DNA of 64,000 bases from Acinetobacter parvus DSM 16617 = CIP 108168 (GTDB lineage: Bacteria > Pseudomonadota > Gammaproteobacteria > Pseudomonadales > Moraxellaceae): contig NZ_KB849211.1 in assembly GCF_000368025.1 (NCBI RefSeq), positions 136,703 through 200,702 on the forward strand. Reading direction: 5' to 3'. Of this stretch, positions 8,238-16,142 are shown piece after piece. Every line of letters starts with the position of its first letter. Position 1 is the first letter of the stretch. Position numbers and translations under genes: made by a program. The notes under the pieces are model-generated. The model ran no database searches and was not told the DNA's origin. It saw only the letters and a list, made by a program, of their open reading frames with translations.

Positions 8238-9058
8238 AGAGTCAATAACCCTTGAAGTAATGCGGTAACCGCTGAGACGTCGCTCACATAATAATGGGCA
8301 TGGGTGGGTTCACAACCGACTTTGACACCAATTCCTTTAATATCACTGCCTTTCTTATTTGAGGTATCCCCATAACTTTGTACGGCAATAAATCCTGCTT
8401 CATCGGTCACATCATCGCCGATAAATATCGGACGGCAATGAGGGTGATAGTGGTTTAAAACATGGTTAATGGCACTGCCTTTATCAACCCCTTGCGGCAA
8501 TAGCTCATACACACATTTGCCTGCTTTAAGTTGCCAATCATTAAAATCATGCCCAATAGCTTGCATGATGGTTAAAGCGCTATCGGCAAGTTCGGGATGC
8601 TCACGAAAATGCAGTGCCACACCAAAAGGTTTTTGCTCAATGCGCCAGTGTGGATGATTACCAGTGGCGTTAATGACGCTTTGATTAAGTTGTTGTAGCT
8701 GCGCTAAATCGATGTCCACCAAAGAATAGCTATCGATTAGCGTATCGCATTGCAAACCATGACTACCAATCACCGGCAGTTTTAACGGCGCTGTCAAACG
8801 TCTAGCATCGGCAACTGAACGCCCCGTTACTAGCCAAATGGGTAGATGATTTTGTAACTGCGCTAAAATTGCTAAATTAGCATTGCTGATAAAACTTTGC
8901 TGGGGATCGGGGTGAAATTCACTAAGCGTCCCATCAATATCTAACAGTAGCAACAAACCAGAAACCCCTTGCACAACTTTGGCTAAATTATTAGCTAAAA
9001 GTTGTGAGGGGCTAGTGACTGAATGATAGGTAATGGTATGAAGGTGACTAATGCTCAT
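8225..9058 (-). CDS. otsB: Trehalose-6-phosphate phosphatase
   Basis: A 277-residue HAD-superfamily phosphatase that converts trehalose-6-phosphate to trehalose. HAD motif I is LLLDIDGTLSEFHPDP (about residues 36-51), motif II is WLVTGRS, and motif IV is FIGDDVTDEAGF. The LPQGVDKGSAINHVL segment is typical of OtsB/TPP cap and lid contacts. The length is close to the E. coli enzyme. It is transcribed just before otsA with a 13-nt overlap and 63 nt after the alcohol dehydrogenase gene. Confidence 0.96.
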   Translation of the reverse strand: MSISHLHTITYHSVTSPSQLLANNLAKVVQGVSGLLLLLDIDGTLSEFHPDPQQSFISNANLAILAQLQNHLPIWLVTGRSVADARRLTAPLKLPVIGSHGLQCDTLIDSYSLVDIDLAQLQQLNQSVINATGNHPHWRIEQKPFGVALHFREHPELADSALTIMQAIGHDFNDWQLKAGKCVYELLPQGVDKGSAINHVLNHYHPHCRPIFIGDDVTDEAGFIAVQSYGDTSNKKGSDIKGIGVKVGCEPTHAHYYVSDVSAVTALLQGLLTLCQS

Positions 9059-9121
9059 TTAATCATTCTAAATAAATCAAAAATATCCCTATTAATTAAA
9101 GCTATCCATGACGAGGTAAAA

Positions 9122-10285
9122 TTACGGCGTCAAAATCACTTTTCGACACTCTTCTTCACGTTTTTCAAAGATTTCATAGCCTTTTGCCGCATCTGATAGA
9201 TTCATACGATGGGTAATAATCGCTTCAGGCGATAAATCCCCATTTTCAATATGCTCAAGCAGTTGTGGCAAGTATTTATGTACATGGGTTTGACCCATTT
9301 TAAAGGTTAATCCTTTGTCAAACGCATCACCCATCAAGAAACCATGAATCGGACCTGCATAGACCCCAGGAATACTGACTGTACCACCACGGCGTACCGC
9401 TGCCATACACTGACGTAATGCCGCGCCACTTGAGCCTTCAAGCTTGAGCGTGGTTAATACGGTTTCAACTATGCTACCTTTTGCTTCGAAACCAACGGCA
9501 TCAATCACCGCATCGACACCACGATGCCCCGCAGTTTGCTCAATAATCGCTTCTGCGGCATCAACTTTGTCAAAATTGACAGGAATTGCGCCATACGTAT
9601 CCTGTGCGTATTGCAGACGATAGTCATTGTGGTCAACGATAAATATCTGTGCAGCGCCTAACATTTTGGCACAGGCGGCTGATAGCAAGCCCACAGGTCC
9701 TGCACCATAGATAGCCAAGGTCGAGCCTTTGGTGACATTGGCATTCGTCACCGCTTGCCAAGCAGTCGGCAAAATATCCGATAAGAACAACACTTTCTCA
9801 TCAGGCAATGAGCCTGGGACTTTAAAAGGACCAAAATTGGCTTTTGGCACACGCACATATTCTGCTTGTCCACCGGGCACACCGCCATATAAATGACTAA
9901 AACCGAACAATGCCGAAGGTGGCGGAATTAGCTTTTTGTTCATCGCCGCGCCGGGACCCTCATTGGTGGTCTCACAGGCTGCCATCAAATCATTTTGACA
10001 AAAAAAGCAGCTACCACAGGCAATTACAAAGGGTATCACCACACGATCGCCTTTTTTTACCGCCGTGACGTCAGCGCCCACTTCTTCGACAACCCCCATA
10101 AATTCATGACCAAAAATATCGCCTTCTTCGGTCGCAGGGATTTTGCCACGGTATAAATGTAAGTCCGAGCCACAAATGGCGGTAGCGGTGACTTTTAAGA
10201 TAATATCATCTTTGGCTTGTAATTTTGGGTCGGGCACATTGTCGACTCGAACATCTTTGGCACCGTGGTAGGTTAATGCGCGCAT
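9122..10285 (-). CDS. Zinc-dependent alcohol dehydrogenase (formaldehyde dehydrogenase-like MDR)
   Basis: A 387-residue medium-chain dehydrogenase. Catalytic zinc site: AICGSDLHLY (Cys38) and GHEFMGVVEEVG (His61, Glu62). The structural-zinc lobe CGSCFFCQNDLMAAC has three cysteines, with a fourth position changed or displaced. The Rossmann motif is LAIYGAGPVGLLSA near residue 190. The length and extra loop place it with glutathione-independent formaldehyde dehydrogenase-like enzymes. An AGGAG ribosome site lies 7 nt before the ATG. It is the first gene of the minus-strand operon; its physiological substrate is not evident. Confidence 0.92.
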   Translation of the reverse strand: MRALTYHGAKDVRVDNVPDPKLQAKDDIILKVTATAICGSDLHLYRGKIPATEEGDIFGHEFMGVVEEVGADVTAVKKGDRVVIPFVIACGSCFFCQNDLMAACETTNEGPGAAMNKKLIPPPSALFGFSHLYGGVPGGQAEYVRVPKANFGPFKVPGSLPDEKVLFLSDILPTAWQAVTNANVTKGSTLAIYGAGPVGLLSAACAKMLGAAQIFIVDHNDYRLQYAQDTYGAIPVNFDKVDAAEAIIEQTAGHRGVDAVIDAVGFEAKGSIVETVLTTLKLEGSSGAALRQCMAAVRRGGTVSIPGVYAGPIHGFLMGDAFDKGLTFKMGQTHVHKYLPQLLEHIENGDLSPEAIITHRMNLSDAAKGYEIFEKREEECRKVILTP

Positions 10286-10483
10286 GGGTATGACTCCTAG
10301 TTATTGTTTTTTTGACTGTTATCTGACCAAATAATACAGCGCCACTGAACTGATATGTGGCGTTATCATTTGATGTTTTGTAGAGTAAAATGCGCCATGC
10401 ACGGTTTTTGTTTATTTATGTAGTAGATAGGTAAATGTAATGTAAGCTGCCTTACAATAAACCATTGAAAATATTATATAATA
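10286..10483 (-). promoter_or_regulatory. Leader/promoter region of the island operon with two small hairpins
   Basis: This 198-bp gap is the only non-coding stretch upstream of the seven-gene operon, so it must hold its promoter unless the IS supplies one. It contains the inverted repeats CGCCAC (10340-10345) with GTGGCG (10357-10362), and TGTAAG (10441-10446) with CTTACA (10451-10456). Either could be an operator or an RNA hairpin. I could not fix a convincing -35/-10 pair. Confidence 0.4.
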
Positions 10484-11487
10484 GGACTTACGCAAAAAGC
10501 ATAAAATTTTGCGAAAGCGGATAAAAATATAGTAGCATAACATAAAGAGATGAAGAAAAAAAAGCTATCACCCGCTTAGACTACTATCAATATTTACTGG
10601 TAAGCCAAACCAACTACACCCTTACCAACTACGCAGAACATCATCCTGAATCAATTAGTCATGACCGCATCAATTCTTTGATGACAGCATACTCGATAAA
10701 AATCATAGTCACAAAATTGAATTGGTTAATCGCCAATACAGTGGCAACGCCCATCGCATTATTAAAGGCATCTGCATCGTTAACTGTATCTATGTCAATC
10801 CAAAGACCGAACAATACTGGCTCATTGATTACCGTATTTATGACAAAACCACCGATGGCAAAAGCAAACTTGATCATCTAAAAGACATGCTACAGCACAG
10901 TATTGAACACAAACAAATTAAATTCAAATATGTGCTCATGGATACATGGTATGCCACCAAAGACATTATGCTGTATATTGATAACTTACAAAAAATCTAT
11001 TATTGTCCTTTAAAATCCAATCGCAAAGTCGATGATTCAAAAGGCGTAAACCCTTACAAAGCAGTCAACGAATTAACTTGGACTGACCAAGAGCAACAAA
11101 ATGGCAAACTGATTAAAATACATGCCTTTCCTAAAGATTACAAAGTGCAACTGTTCCGAGTAGTGGTTAATGAAAACCGCACGGACTAGATTGTCACCAA
11201 TGACACCACTCAGGATTCATCAGATGGCACACGATTGGTGTGTGCCATCCGCTGGAAGATTGAGCAGTTTCACCGAGAACTTAAACAACTCACTGGTATT
11301 GAAGCTAATCAGTGTCGTAAGGCTCGTATTCAGCGGAATCATATTTGTTGTTGTATGCTGGTTTGGCTGCAGTTAGCCAGACAGGCTAAACGGTTAAAAC
11401 AATCTTTATATCAGGTTAAAAGGGGTTTACTCAGTGATTATTTGCGTGAGCAGTTACTCTCGCCTTCGGTCGTCTTTGCGTAAGTCC
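10484..11487 (+). mobile_element. Insertion sequence, copy 2 (1004 bp, internally deleted)
   Basis: It has the same 13-bp terminal inverted repeats as copy 1 and near-identical sequence. Relative to copy 1 it has a 5-bp insertion ahead of the start codon, two extra A residues in the A-run after the start, and an 88-bp deletion near 10677. The left flank is TAATA and the right flank TATAT, so no matching target duplication remains. Confidence 0.92.
10552..11483 (+). pseudogene. Transposase remnant, frameshifted, deleted and amber-interrupted
   Basis: The copy 2 transposase begins at the ATG at 10552 but leaves frame within a few codons because the A-run is two bases longer. It then loses 88 bp that include the first catalytic Asp region, and it carries the same TAG (11187-11189) as copy 1. 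The remaining open parts at 10722-11189 and 11235-11483 encode the second Asp region and the WKIEQFHRELK region. It cannot make an active enzyme. Confidence 0.9.
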
Positions 11488-11638
11488 TATATAAAAAACT
11501 TTTAAAAACATTGTGTTAATTTTTACAATATTTTTAGATTAAATAGGTTGCAAAAAAAATTTATTATTCACGGTTCTTGGGTATAGAATACCGCGCTTGT
11601 TTAACCTTAAACCGCGCACTGGTTTATAAGGCTTTTAT

Positions 11639-12832
11639 ATGTTTAATGTATTGTCTCGCTTAAGTTTAGTCAGCAAAATTATTATCGCTATTTTTCTAGG
11701 GGTTGGCGTGGCATTGCTTTTCCCTGGCTTTACACCCTACCTAAGTTTATTAGGTGAATTGTTTATTAAAGCATTAAAGTCAGTTGCACCGATTTTAGTG
11801 TTTGTTTTGGTTCTTGCCTCAATCGCAAATTTCCAAGTGGGACAAAACTCAAATTTGAAACCTGTATTGGTGTTATATGTGGTTGGAATGTTGCTTGCCG
11901 CATTCAGCGCCGTAATTGCCAGTATCGTGTTTCCAAGCCAGCTATTCCTGCATCTGGCAACCGAGACCACCCTACAGGCACCTGGAAGCCTTACCGATAT
12001 TCTAAAAAATCTGCTGTTAAGCTTTATTGCCAATCCCGTTCAGGCGATTAGTGAAGCGAACTTTATTGGTATTCTGGCGTGGGCAGTGGGTTTGGGACTG
12101 GCCCTGCGACATGGTTCAGATTCAACCAAGCAAGTGTTGACAGATGTTGCTGATGCGGTCAATAAAATTATCCATACCGTCATTGGTTTTGCCCCTGTTG
12201 GTATTTTTGGCTTGGTGGCAGTGACCTTTGCCGATGCGGGCTTGGCAACCCTGTCCAGCTATGCGCATTTATTGATGGTTTTAATTGGAACAATGATTTT
12301 TGTGGCATTGGTGATTAATCCGATCTTGGTTGGCATCACAATGCGGGCAAATCCATATCCCTTAGTTTTTCAATGCTTAAAAGAAAGTTGGATTACCGCA
12401 TTTTTCACCCGTAGCTCAGCCGCCAATATTCCTGTAAACCTCGATCTGGCGCATCGTTTAGGTGTGAATGAAGCGATGGCGAGTGTTTCAATTCCATTGG
12501 GTGCAACCATTAATATGGCAGGCGCGGCAGTTACCATTACGGTATTAACACTTGCCACGGTAAATACCCTAGGCATTCATATTGATCTTAGCATGATGCT
12601 GATTCTCTCTATTGTCGCAGCAGTTTCCGCCTGTGGCGCTTCAGGTGTTGCGGGTGGTTCTCTGTTACTTATTCCTGTTGCATGTAGCTTATTTGGTATA
12701 TCATCAGAGATTGCAATGCAAGTCGTTGCAATTGGTATGATTATTAGTGTATTGCAGGATTCAACCGAAACCGCGTTAAATTCATCAACCGATGTTCTGT
12801 TTACTGCTGCTGTAGATTTCCGAAACCGCTAG
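11639..12832 (+). CDS. sstT: Sodium:serine/threonine symporter
   Basis: A 397-residue inner-membrane transporter of the dicarboxylate/amino acid:cation symporter family. It matches SstT in length and in its hallmarks: the LKSVAPILVFVLV segment near residue 46, the serine-rich FFTRSSAANIPVNL reentrant loop near residue 258, and SIPLGATINMAGAAVTITVLTL. The final NSSTDVLFTAAVDF is also characteristic. It takes up serine and threonine with sodium. It ends in TAG, followed by two more in-frame TAG codons three residues later. It starts the undisturbed chromosome to the right of the island. Confidence 0.95.
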   Translation: MFNVLSRLSLVSKIIIAIFLGVGVALLFPGFTPYLSLLGELFIKALKSVAPILVFVLVLASIANFQVGQNSNLKPVLVLYVVGMLLAAFSAVIASIVFPSQLFLHLATETTLQAPGSLTDILKNLLLSFIANPVQAISEANFIGILAWAVGLGLALRHGSDSTKQVLTDVADAVNKIIHTVIGFAPVGIFGLVAVTFADAGLATLSSYAHLLMVLIGTMIFVALVINPILVGITMRANPYPLVFQCLKESWITAFFTRSSAANIPVNLDLAHRLGVNEAMASVSIPLGATINMAGAAVTITVLTLATVNTLGIHIDLSMMLILSIVAAVSACGASGVAGGSLLLIPVACSLFGISSEIAMQVVAIGMIISVLQDSTETALNSSTDVLFTAAVDFRNR

Positions 12833-12853
12833 AATTAGTAGTTTGAGCTTGCT

Positions 12854-13534
12854 ATGCCTTTACAACGTTTACCCAACTGGATTCAATTTGGTGCTTTCCT
12901 ATTGGCATTAAATGCAGGCATGGTAAACGTTCTGGGTTTATTCACGGTTCTACACCAATCCGTTTCACATATGACAGGCAATGTCAGCATGCTCGCAATG
13001 AGTCTGCTTGACTGGCGGCCTGAGCATTTTATCTATCTAAGCCTTGTCATCCTTTGTTTTGTCATTGGGTCTTTTTACAGCGGCCTGATTCTTGGCAATG
13101 GTCACGTGACCTTTGGTAGACATTATGGCGTGCCGCTTAGTCTGGTTGCCATTTTCCTGCTTCTTACCTGGTTACTGTTGCCATTTTTCCCCCGTTATGG
13201 ACTGCTGTGGGCATGTGTGGCAATGGGTATGCAGAATGCGATGGTCAGCCATTATAAAGGCGCAATTATCCGTACCACGCATTTATCTGGTGTCTTAACC
13301 GATATTGGTCTGACACTCGGATATAAGGCCCGTGGCTTAAAAGTTGAAAATCGCCGTATTTCCTTACATGTATTGATCTTTATTGGTTTTTTAATGGGTG
13401 GACTGATTGCCAGTTTGCTTTATCCTTATTTAAAATTACAAACCTTTCTCATACCCACAGGTTTAAGCCTTGCCATGAGTATGACATATTGGATCGTTTA
13501 TTTTCGTTCTTCTTCTCACCCAAATCTGGATTGA
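12854..13534 (+). CDS. YoaK-like DUF1275 membrane protein
   Basis: A 226-residue inner-membrane protein with about six hydrophobic segments. The N-terminal LALNAGMVNVLGLF and SVSHMTGNVS, plus the later ACVAMGMQNAMVS and TTHLSGVLTDIG, are the conserved DUF1275 (YoaK) blocks. No function is established for the family. It follows sstT by 21 nt and precedes the next gene by 3 nt, so the three probably share a transcript. Confidence 0.88.
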   Translation: MPLQRLPNWIQFGAFLLALNAGMVNVLGLFTVLHQSVSHMTGNVSMLAMSLLDWRPEHFIYLSLVILCFVIGSFYSGLILGNGHVTFGRHYGVPLSLVAIFLLLTWLLLPFFPRYGLLWACVAMGMQNAMVSHYKGAIIRTTHLSGVLTDIGLTLGYKARGLKVENRRISLHVLIFIGFLMGGLIASLLYPYLKLQTFLIPTGLSLAMSMTYWIVYFRSSSHPNLD

Positions 13535-13537
13535 ATT

Positions 13538-14077
13538 ATGGTTAAAAATGCACTGCAAGCGCAATTATTAAAAGCAGGTTTAGTTGACAATAAAAAAGCA
13601 AAGAAACTGACCAAGCAAGCCCAGCATGAACAGCGCACTGGACAGAATGATGATGCGACATTAAAAGCGGAAATTGACCGTGTCAATCAGGAGAAACTGG
13701 CAAAAGACCAGGCACTCAATCTGGAAAAACAGCGTGTATTGGAAGAAAAAGCCCTTAAGGCATCTATTATCCAGATGATTAAACAACATAAGATTAATCA
13801 AACTGACGGTGATGCAGTCTACCAGTTTATTGATGACAGCAAGATCAAGAAAGTCTATATCTCACAACAGGTTTATAATGCGCTGGTTTCAGGCTCGCTT
13901 GTGATTGCAAAGGATCAAGAGAGTTATGCCTACCTCCCTAAGGCATTGGCGGAGAAAATTGAGCAGAAAATGCAGGGCTTTATCATTGTGAATAATAATG
14001 CACAGACCAATGATCAAACAACGGACGAGGAAGACCCATACGCAGCCTATGTGATTCCAGATGACCTGATGTGGTAA
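13538..14077 (+). CDS. YaiL-like DUF2058 protein
   Basis: A 179-residue soluble protein. The N-terminal ALQAQLLKAGLVDNKKAKKLTKQ and the charged helical stretch that follows (residues 25-80) are typical of DUF2058/YaiL, a nucleoprotein-associated family of unclear role. The C-terminal half is a small globular domain ending in an acidic tail (TDEEDPYAAYVIPDDLMW). It starts 3 nt after the DUF1275 gene. Confidence 0.85.
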   Translation: MVKNALQAQLLKAGLVDNKKAKKLTKQAQHEQRTGQNDDATLKAEIDRVNQEKLAKDQALNLEKQRVLEEKALKASIIQMIKQHKINQTDGDAVYQFIDDSKIKKVYISQQVYNALVSGSLVIAKDQESYAYLPKALAEKIEQKMQGFIIVNNNAQTNDQTTDEEDPYAAYVIPDDLMW

Positions 14078-14150
14078 TCTACTTTTAACAAATGTTAAAA
14101 TTTCTTAAGAATCGTATATAAAATGTGACCAAATTATCATAGCAGCGTTT

Positions 14151-14188
14151 AACACCTTAAAATTCCACTTCAAGAATTTTAAGGTGTT
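14151..14188 (+). promoter_or_regulatory. Perfect 14-bp stem hairpin that contains the MscS gene ribosome site
   Basis: AACACCTTAAAATT (14151-14164) and AATTTTAAGGTGTT (14175-14188) are perfect complements around a 10-nt loop. The 3' arm includes AAGG (14181-14184), 9 nt before the TTG start at 14194. In the folded RNA the ribosome site would be fully paired. A Rho-independent terminator is less likely because no U-run follows the stem. Confidence 0.75.
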
Positions 14189-14193
14189 TAGGT

Positions 14194-15468
14194 TTGGATT
14201 ATTTAAATTTTATAGCTGATATTCGAAGTGAACTAAGCCACTTTCCGTGGCTAGAAACCTTGCTTGCCTTGATTGTTCTCGTCCTCTTTGCCGCATTAGC
14301 GAACTTTATTGCCAAGAGAGTGATTGTTCGGGGTATCGGCTATTTAGTCACCAAACTAAAAACATCGAACCAATCCATTTTTGCCGAGCACAGCATTATT
14401 CGCAGACTTGCCAATCTTGTTCCTGCCCTTGTAGTTATGAATGGGGTTACCACCATTCCTCATCTTTCACCCAAATTGATCATGTTTATTCAGATGGGTG
14501 CACAGGCATTCATTTTCCTCACCATTGCACTGACCATCAGTGAAGCACTGAATATCTTTAACCTGATTTATCAACGCAATCCAAAATCACGGAACAAGCC
14601 GATCAAGGGTTATCTACAGTTGATCAAGCTTATTTTGTTCGTTGTGTGTGGTCTGATGATTCTGGGTACTTTCCTTAAAAAGGATGTATTCACCTTGCTG
14701 GCTGGCTTTGGGGCCATGACAGCAGTCCTGATGCTGGTGTTCCAGAACACCATTTTATCCTTGGTGGCGAGTGTACAGATCGCCTCTTATGACATGGTGC
14801 GGATTGGTGACTGGATTGAAATGCCTTCTTTAAATGCGGATGGTGATGTCATTGATATGTCATTACATACCGTGACCGTACAGAACTTTGATAAGACATT
14901 TACCACCATTCCAACCAATAAACTGGTGACAGATACCTTTAGAAACTGGCGTGGTATGAGTAATGCAGGTTGCCGTCGCATCAAGCGGTCACTTTTTGTT
15001 GATCAAAGTAGCGTACATTTTATGAGTGACGAAGAGCAGCAAAAGCTAAAAGAGTTCTTGCTATTAGATCAGTATCTGGATGCCAAACAATCTGAAATTG
15101 AAGATTTCAACAAACAACTGAGCAATCAGTCGCGCTACAACCAAAGACGTTTAACCAATCTTGGCACATTCAGGGCATATGTTGAGTTTTATCTGAAACA
15201 GCATCAAGGCATTGCCCAAAACCAGACATTATTGGTCCGTCAGTTGCAGCCGACCAGTGAGGGCTTACCTTTGGAAATCTATGCATTTACAAATACAACG
15301 GCATGGGCATCTTATGAAGCAATTCAATCTGATATTTTTGATCACTTGATTGCGATTATTCCTGAGTTTGGATTGAGAATTTATCAGGCACCATCAGGTC
15401 ATGACTTTCAAAACCTAAATACTGGGGCTGCAAATCCAACCTCTCTTACAGGTCTGAATGAGGGCTGA
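14194..15468 (+). CDS. MscS-family mechanosensitive channel (YbdG-like)
   Basis: A 424-residue inner-membrane protein. Hydrophobic segments lie near residues 20-40, 88-112 and 142-165. The pore-lining MscS helix follows at about 166-198 (ALLAGFGAMTAVLMLVFQNTILSLVASVQI). The beta domain comes next, with VRIGDWIEMP and QNFDKTFTTIPTNKLV. The C-terminal extension is the size seen in YbdG (MscM)-type channels, which respond to membrane tension. The start is TTG, chosen because AAGGTG sits upstream at proper spacing. That ribosome site is inside a perfect hairpin, so translation may be conditional. Confidence 0.9.
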   Translation: MDYLNFIADIRSELSHFPWLETLLALIVLVLFAALANFIAKRVIVRGIGYLVTKLKTSNQSIFAEHSIIRRLANLVPALVVMNGVTTIPHLSPKLIMFIQMGAQAFIFLTIALTISEALNIFNLIYQRNPKSRNKPIKGYLQLIKLILFVVCGLMILGTFLKKDVFTLLAGFGAMTAVLMLVFQNTILSLVASVQIASYDMVRIGDWIEMPSLNADGDVIDMSLHTVTVQNFDKTFTTIPTNKLVTDTFRNWRGMSNAGCRRIKRSLFVDQSSVHFMSDEEQQKLKEFLLLDQYLDAKQSEIEDFNKQLSNQSRYNQRRLTNLGTFRAYVEFYLKQHQGIAQNQTLLVRQLQPTSEGLPLEIYAFTNTTAWASYEAIQSDIFDHLIAIIPEFGLRIYQAPSGHDFQNLNTGAANPTSLTGLNEG

Positions 15469-15497
15469 GATAACTTTTACACCATTTCCAAATGAAT

Positions 15498-15519
15498 AAG
15501 CCTCCCATATGGGAGGCTT
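15498..15519 (+). terminator. Hairpin terminator after the MscS gene
   Basis: AAGCCTCCC and GGGAGGCTT pair around a 4-nt ATAT loop. The stem is strong but is followed by only a weak T-rich tail, so termination may be partial. Confidence 0.6.
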
Positions 15520-15607
15520 AATTTAAAGCTCAAAATATTAAATCTGCTTTCAATGATGAGATTACAGAACTAAGTATGAAAACGGAAAATTAAGATTTAT
15601 TCTCAAT

Positions 15608-15802
15608 TCAATGAATACTAAGTTCCTCATCTTTTGCAACGACCACCGCGGTCAGAATCGGGATACCAAGAATAACAGGAACAACAATAATCCATAAGTC
15701 AGTCGTTAAGGCACTCGAAAAGAAAAAGTGAATAACAATTGCGGCTAAAGCCAATACTGAAAACAAAATAGCCATGAATCGAATTGCAAATTTAACAAGC
15801 AT
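15608..15802 (-). CDS. Small two-helix membrane protein
   Basis: A 64-residue protein with two hydrophobic segments (about residues 5-29 and 36-54) and a short charged tail (AKDEELSIH). It is convergent with the MscS gene and separated from it by a hairpin. I do not recognise a family. The composition is typical of a real small membrane protein. Confidence 0.6.
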   Translation of the reverse strand: MLVKFAIRFMAILFSVLALAAIVIHFFFSSALTTDLWIIVVPVILGIPILTAVVVAKDEELSIH

Positions 15803-15892
15803 CTTTTAATCCTGTTTGGTTCTGGTGTTGTCTTTCAGTATACGCCTGTTTTAACCGATGTATTCAGTTTTTAATATCTATCATTAAAATAT

Positions 15893-16024
15893 TTAGGCGG
15901 CCATTTTTCGACATTCAATTGCACATTGACGACACAACGCATTAATGCCCATTTTCTTCATTAAAGTACGTGTATGACGCCGTCCTATATGATGTCCTTG
16001 ACGGTTCAATAAATCACCTAAGCT
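15893..16024 (-). pseudogene. IS3-type transposase (OrfB) fragment
   Basis: On the minus strand this stretch encodes GDLLNRQGHHIGRRHTRTL followed by MKKMGINALCR. This is the conserved N-terminal helix-turn-helix region of IS3-family OrfB proteins. The frame then continues as QCAIECRKMAA and stops, without the catalytic DDE domain. The tail has the CxxxC spacing seen in small four-helix copper-binding proteins (DUF326), so the fragment may be a fusion of two remnants. An in-frame stop lies just upstream. Confidence 0.6.
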
Positions 16025-16142
16025 TTAGGCTGGACAAATGTCTCATTTTTAGAGATACGCTTTTCTCATCTATCAAGATCAATTTTCTGCTATCTTAACC
16101 CGAGAAACTGAATCAGTACCTTAAAATTAGAGGAAAAGCGAA

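Larger units (their letters stand above)
2433..11487. mobile_element. IS-bounded genomic island (composite-transposon-like)
   Basis: Two copies of the same IS in direct orientation enclose 6966 bp (3518-10483) that holds a seven-gene minus-strand operon. The enclosed DNA is richer in G and C than the flanking genes by eye, and its codon choice differs. This fits acquisition from another genus. The outermost flanks (TAATA at left, TATAT at right) do not match, so movement as one composite unit is not shown. Capture by two independent insertions or by homologous recombination between IS copies is equally possible. Confidence 0.6.

Noticed and set aside
2428..11492. Proof of a composite transposon from matching outer flanks
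   Set aside because: The left flank is TAATA and the right flank TATAT. Only copy 1 alone shows a matching pair, so movement as one unit is not demonstrated.
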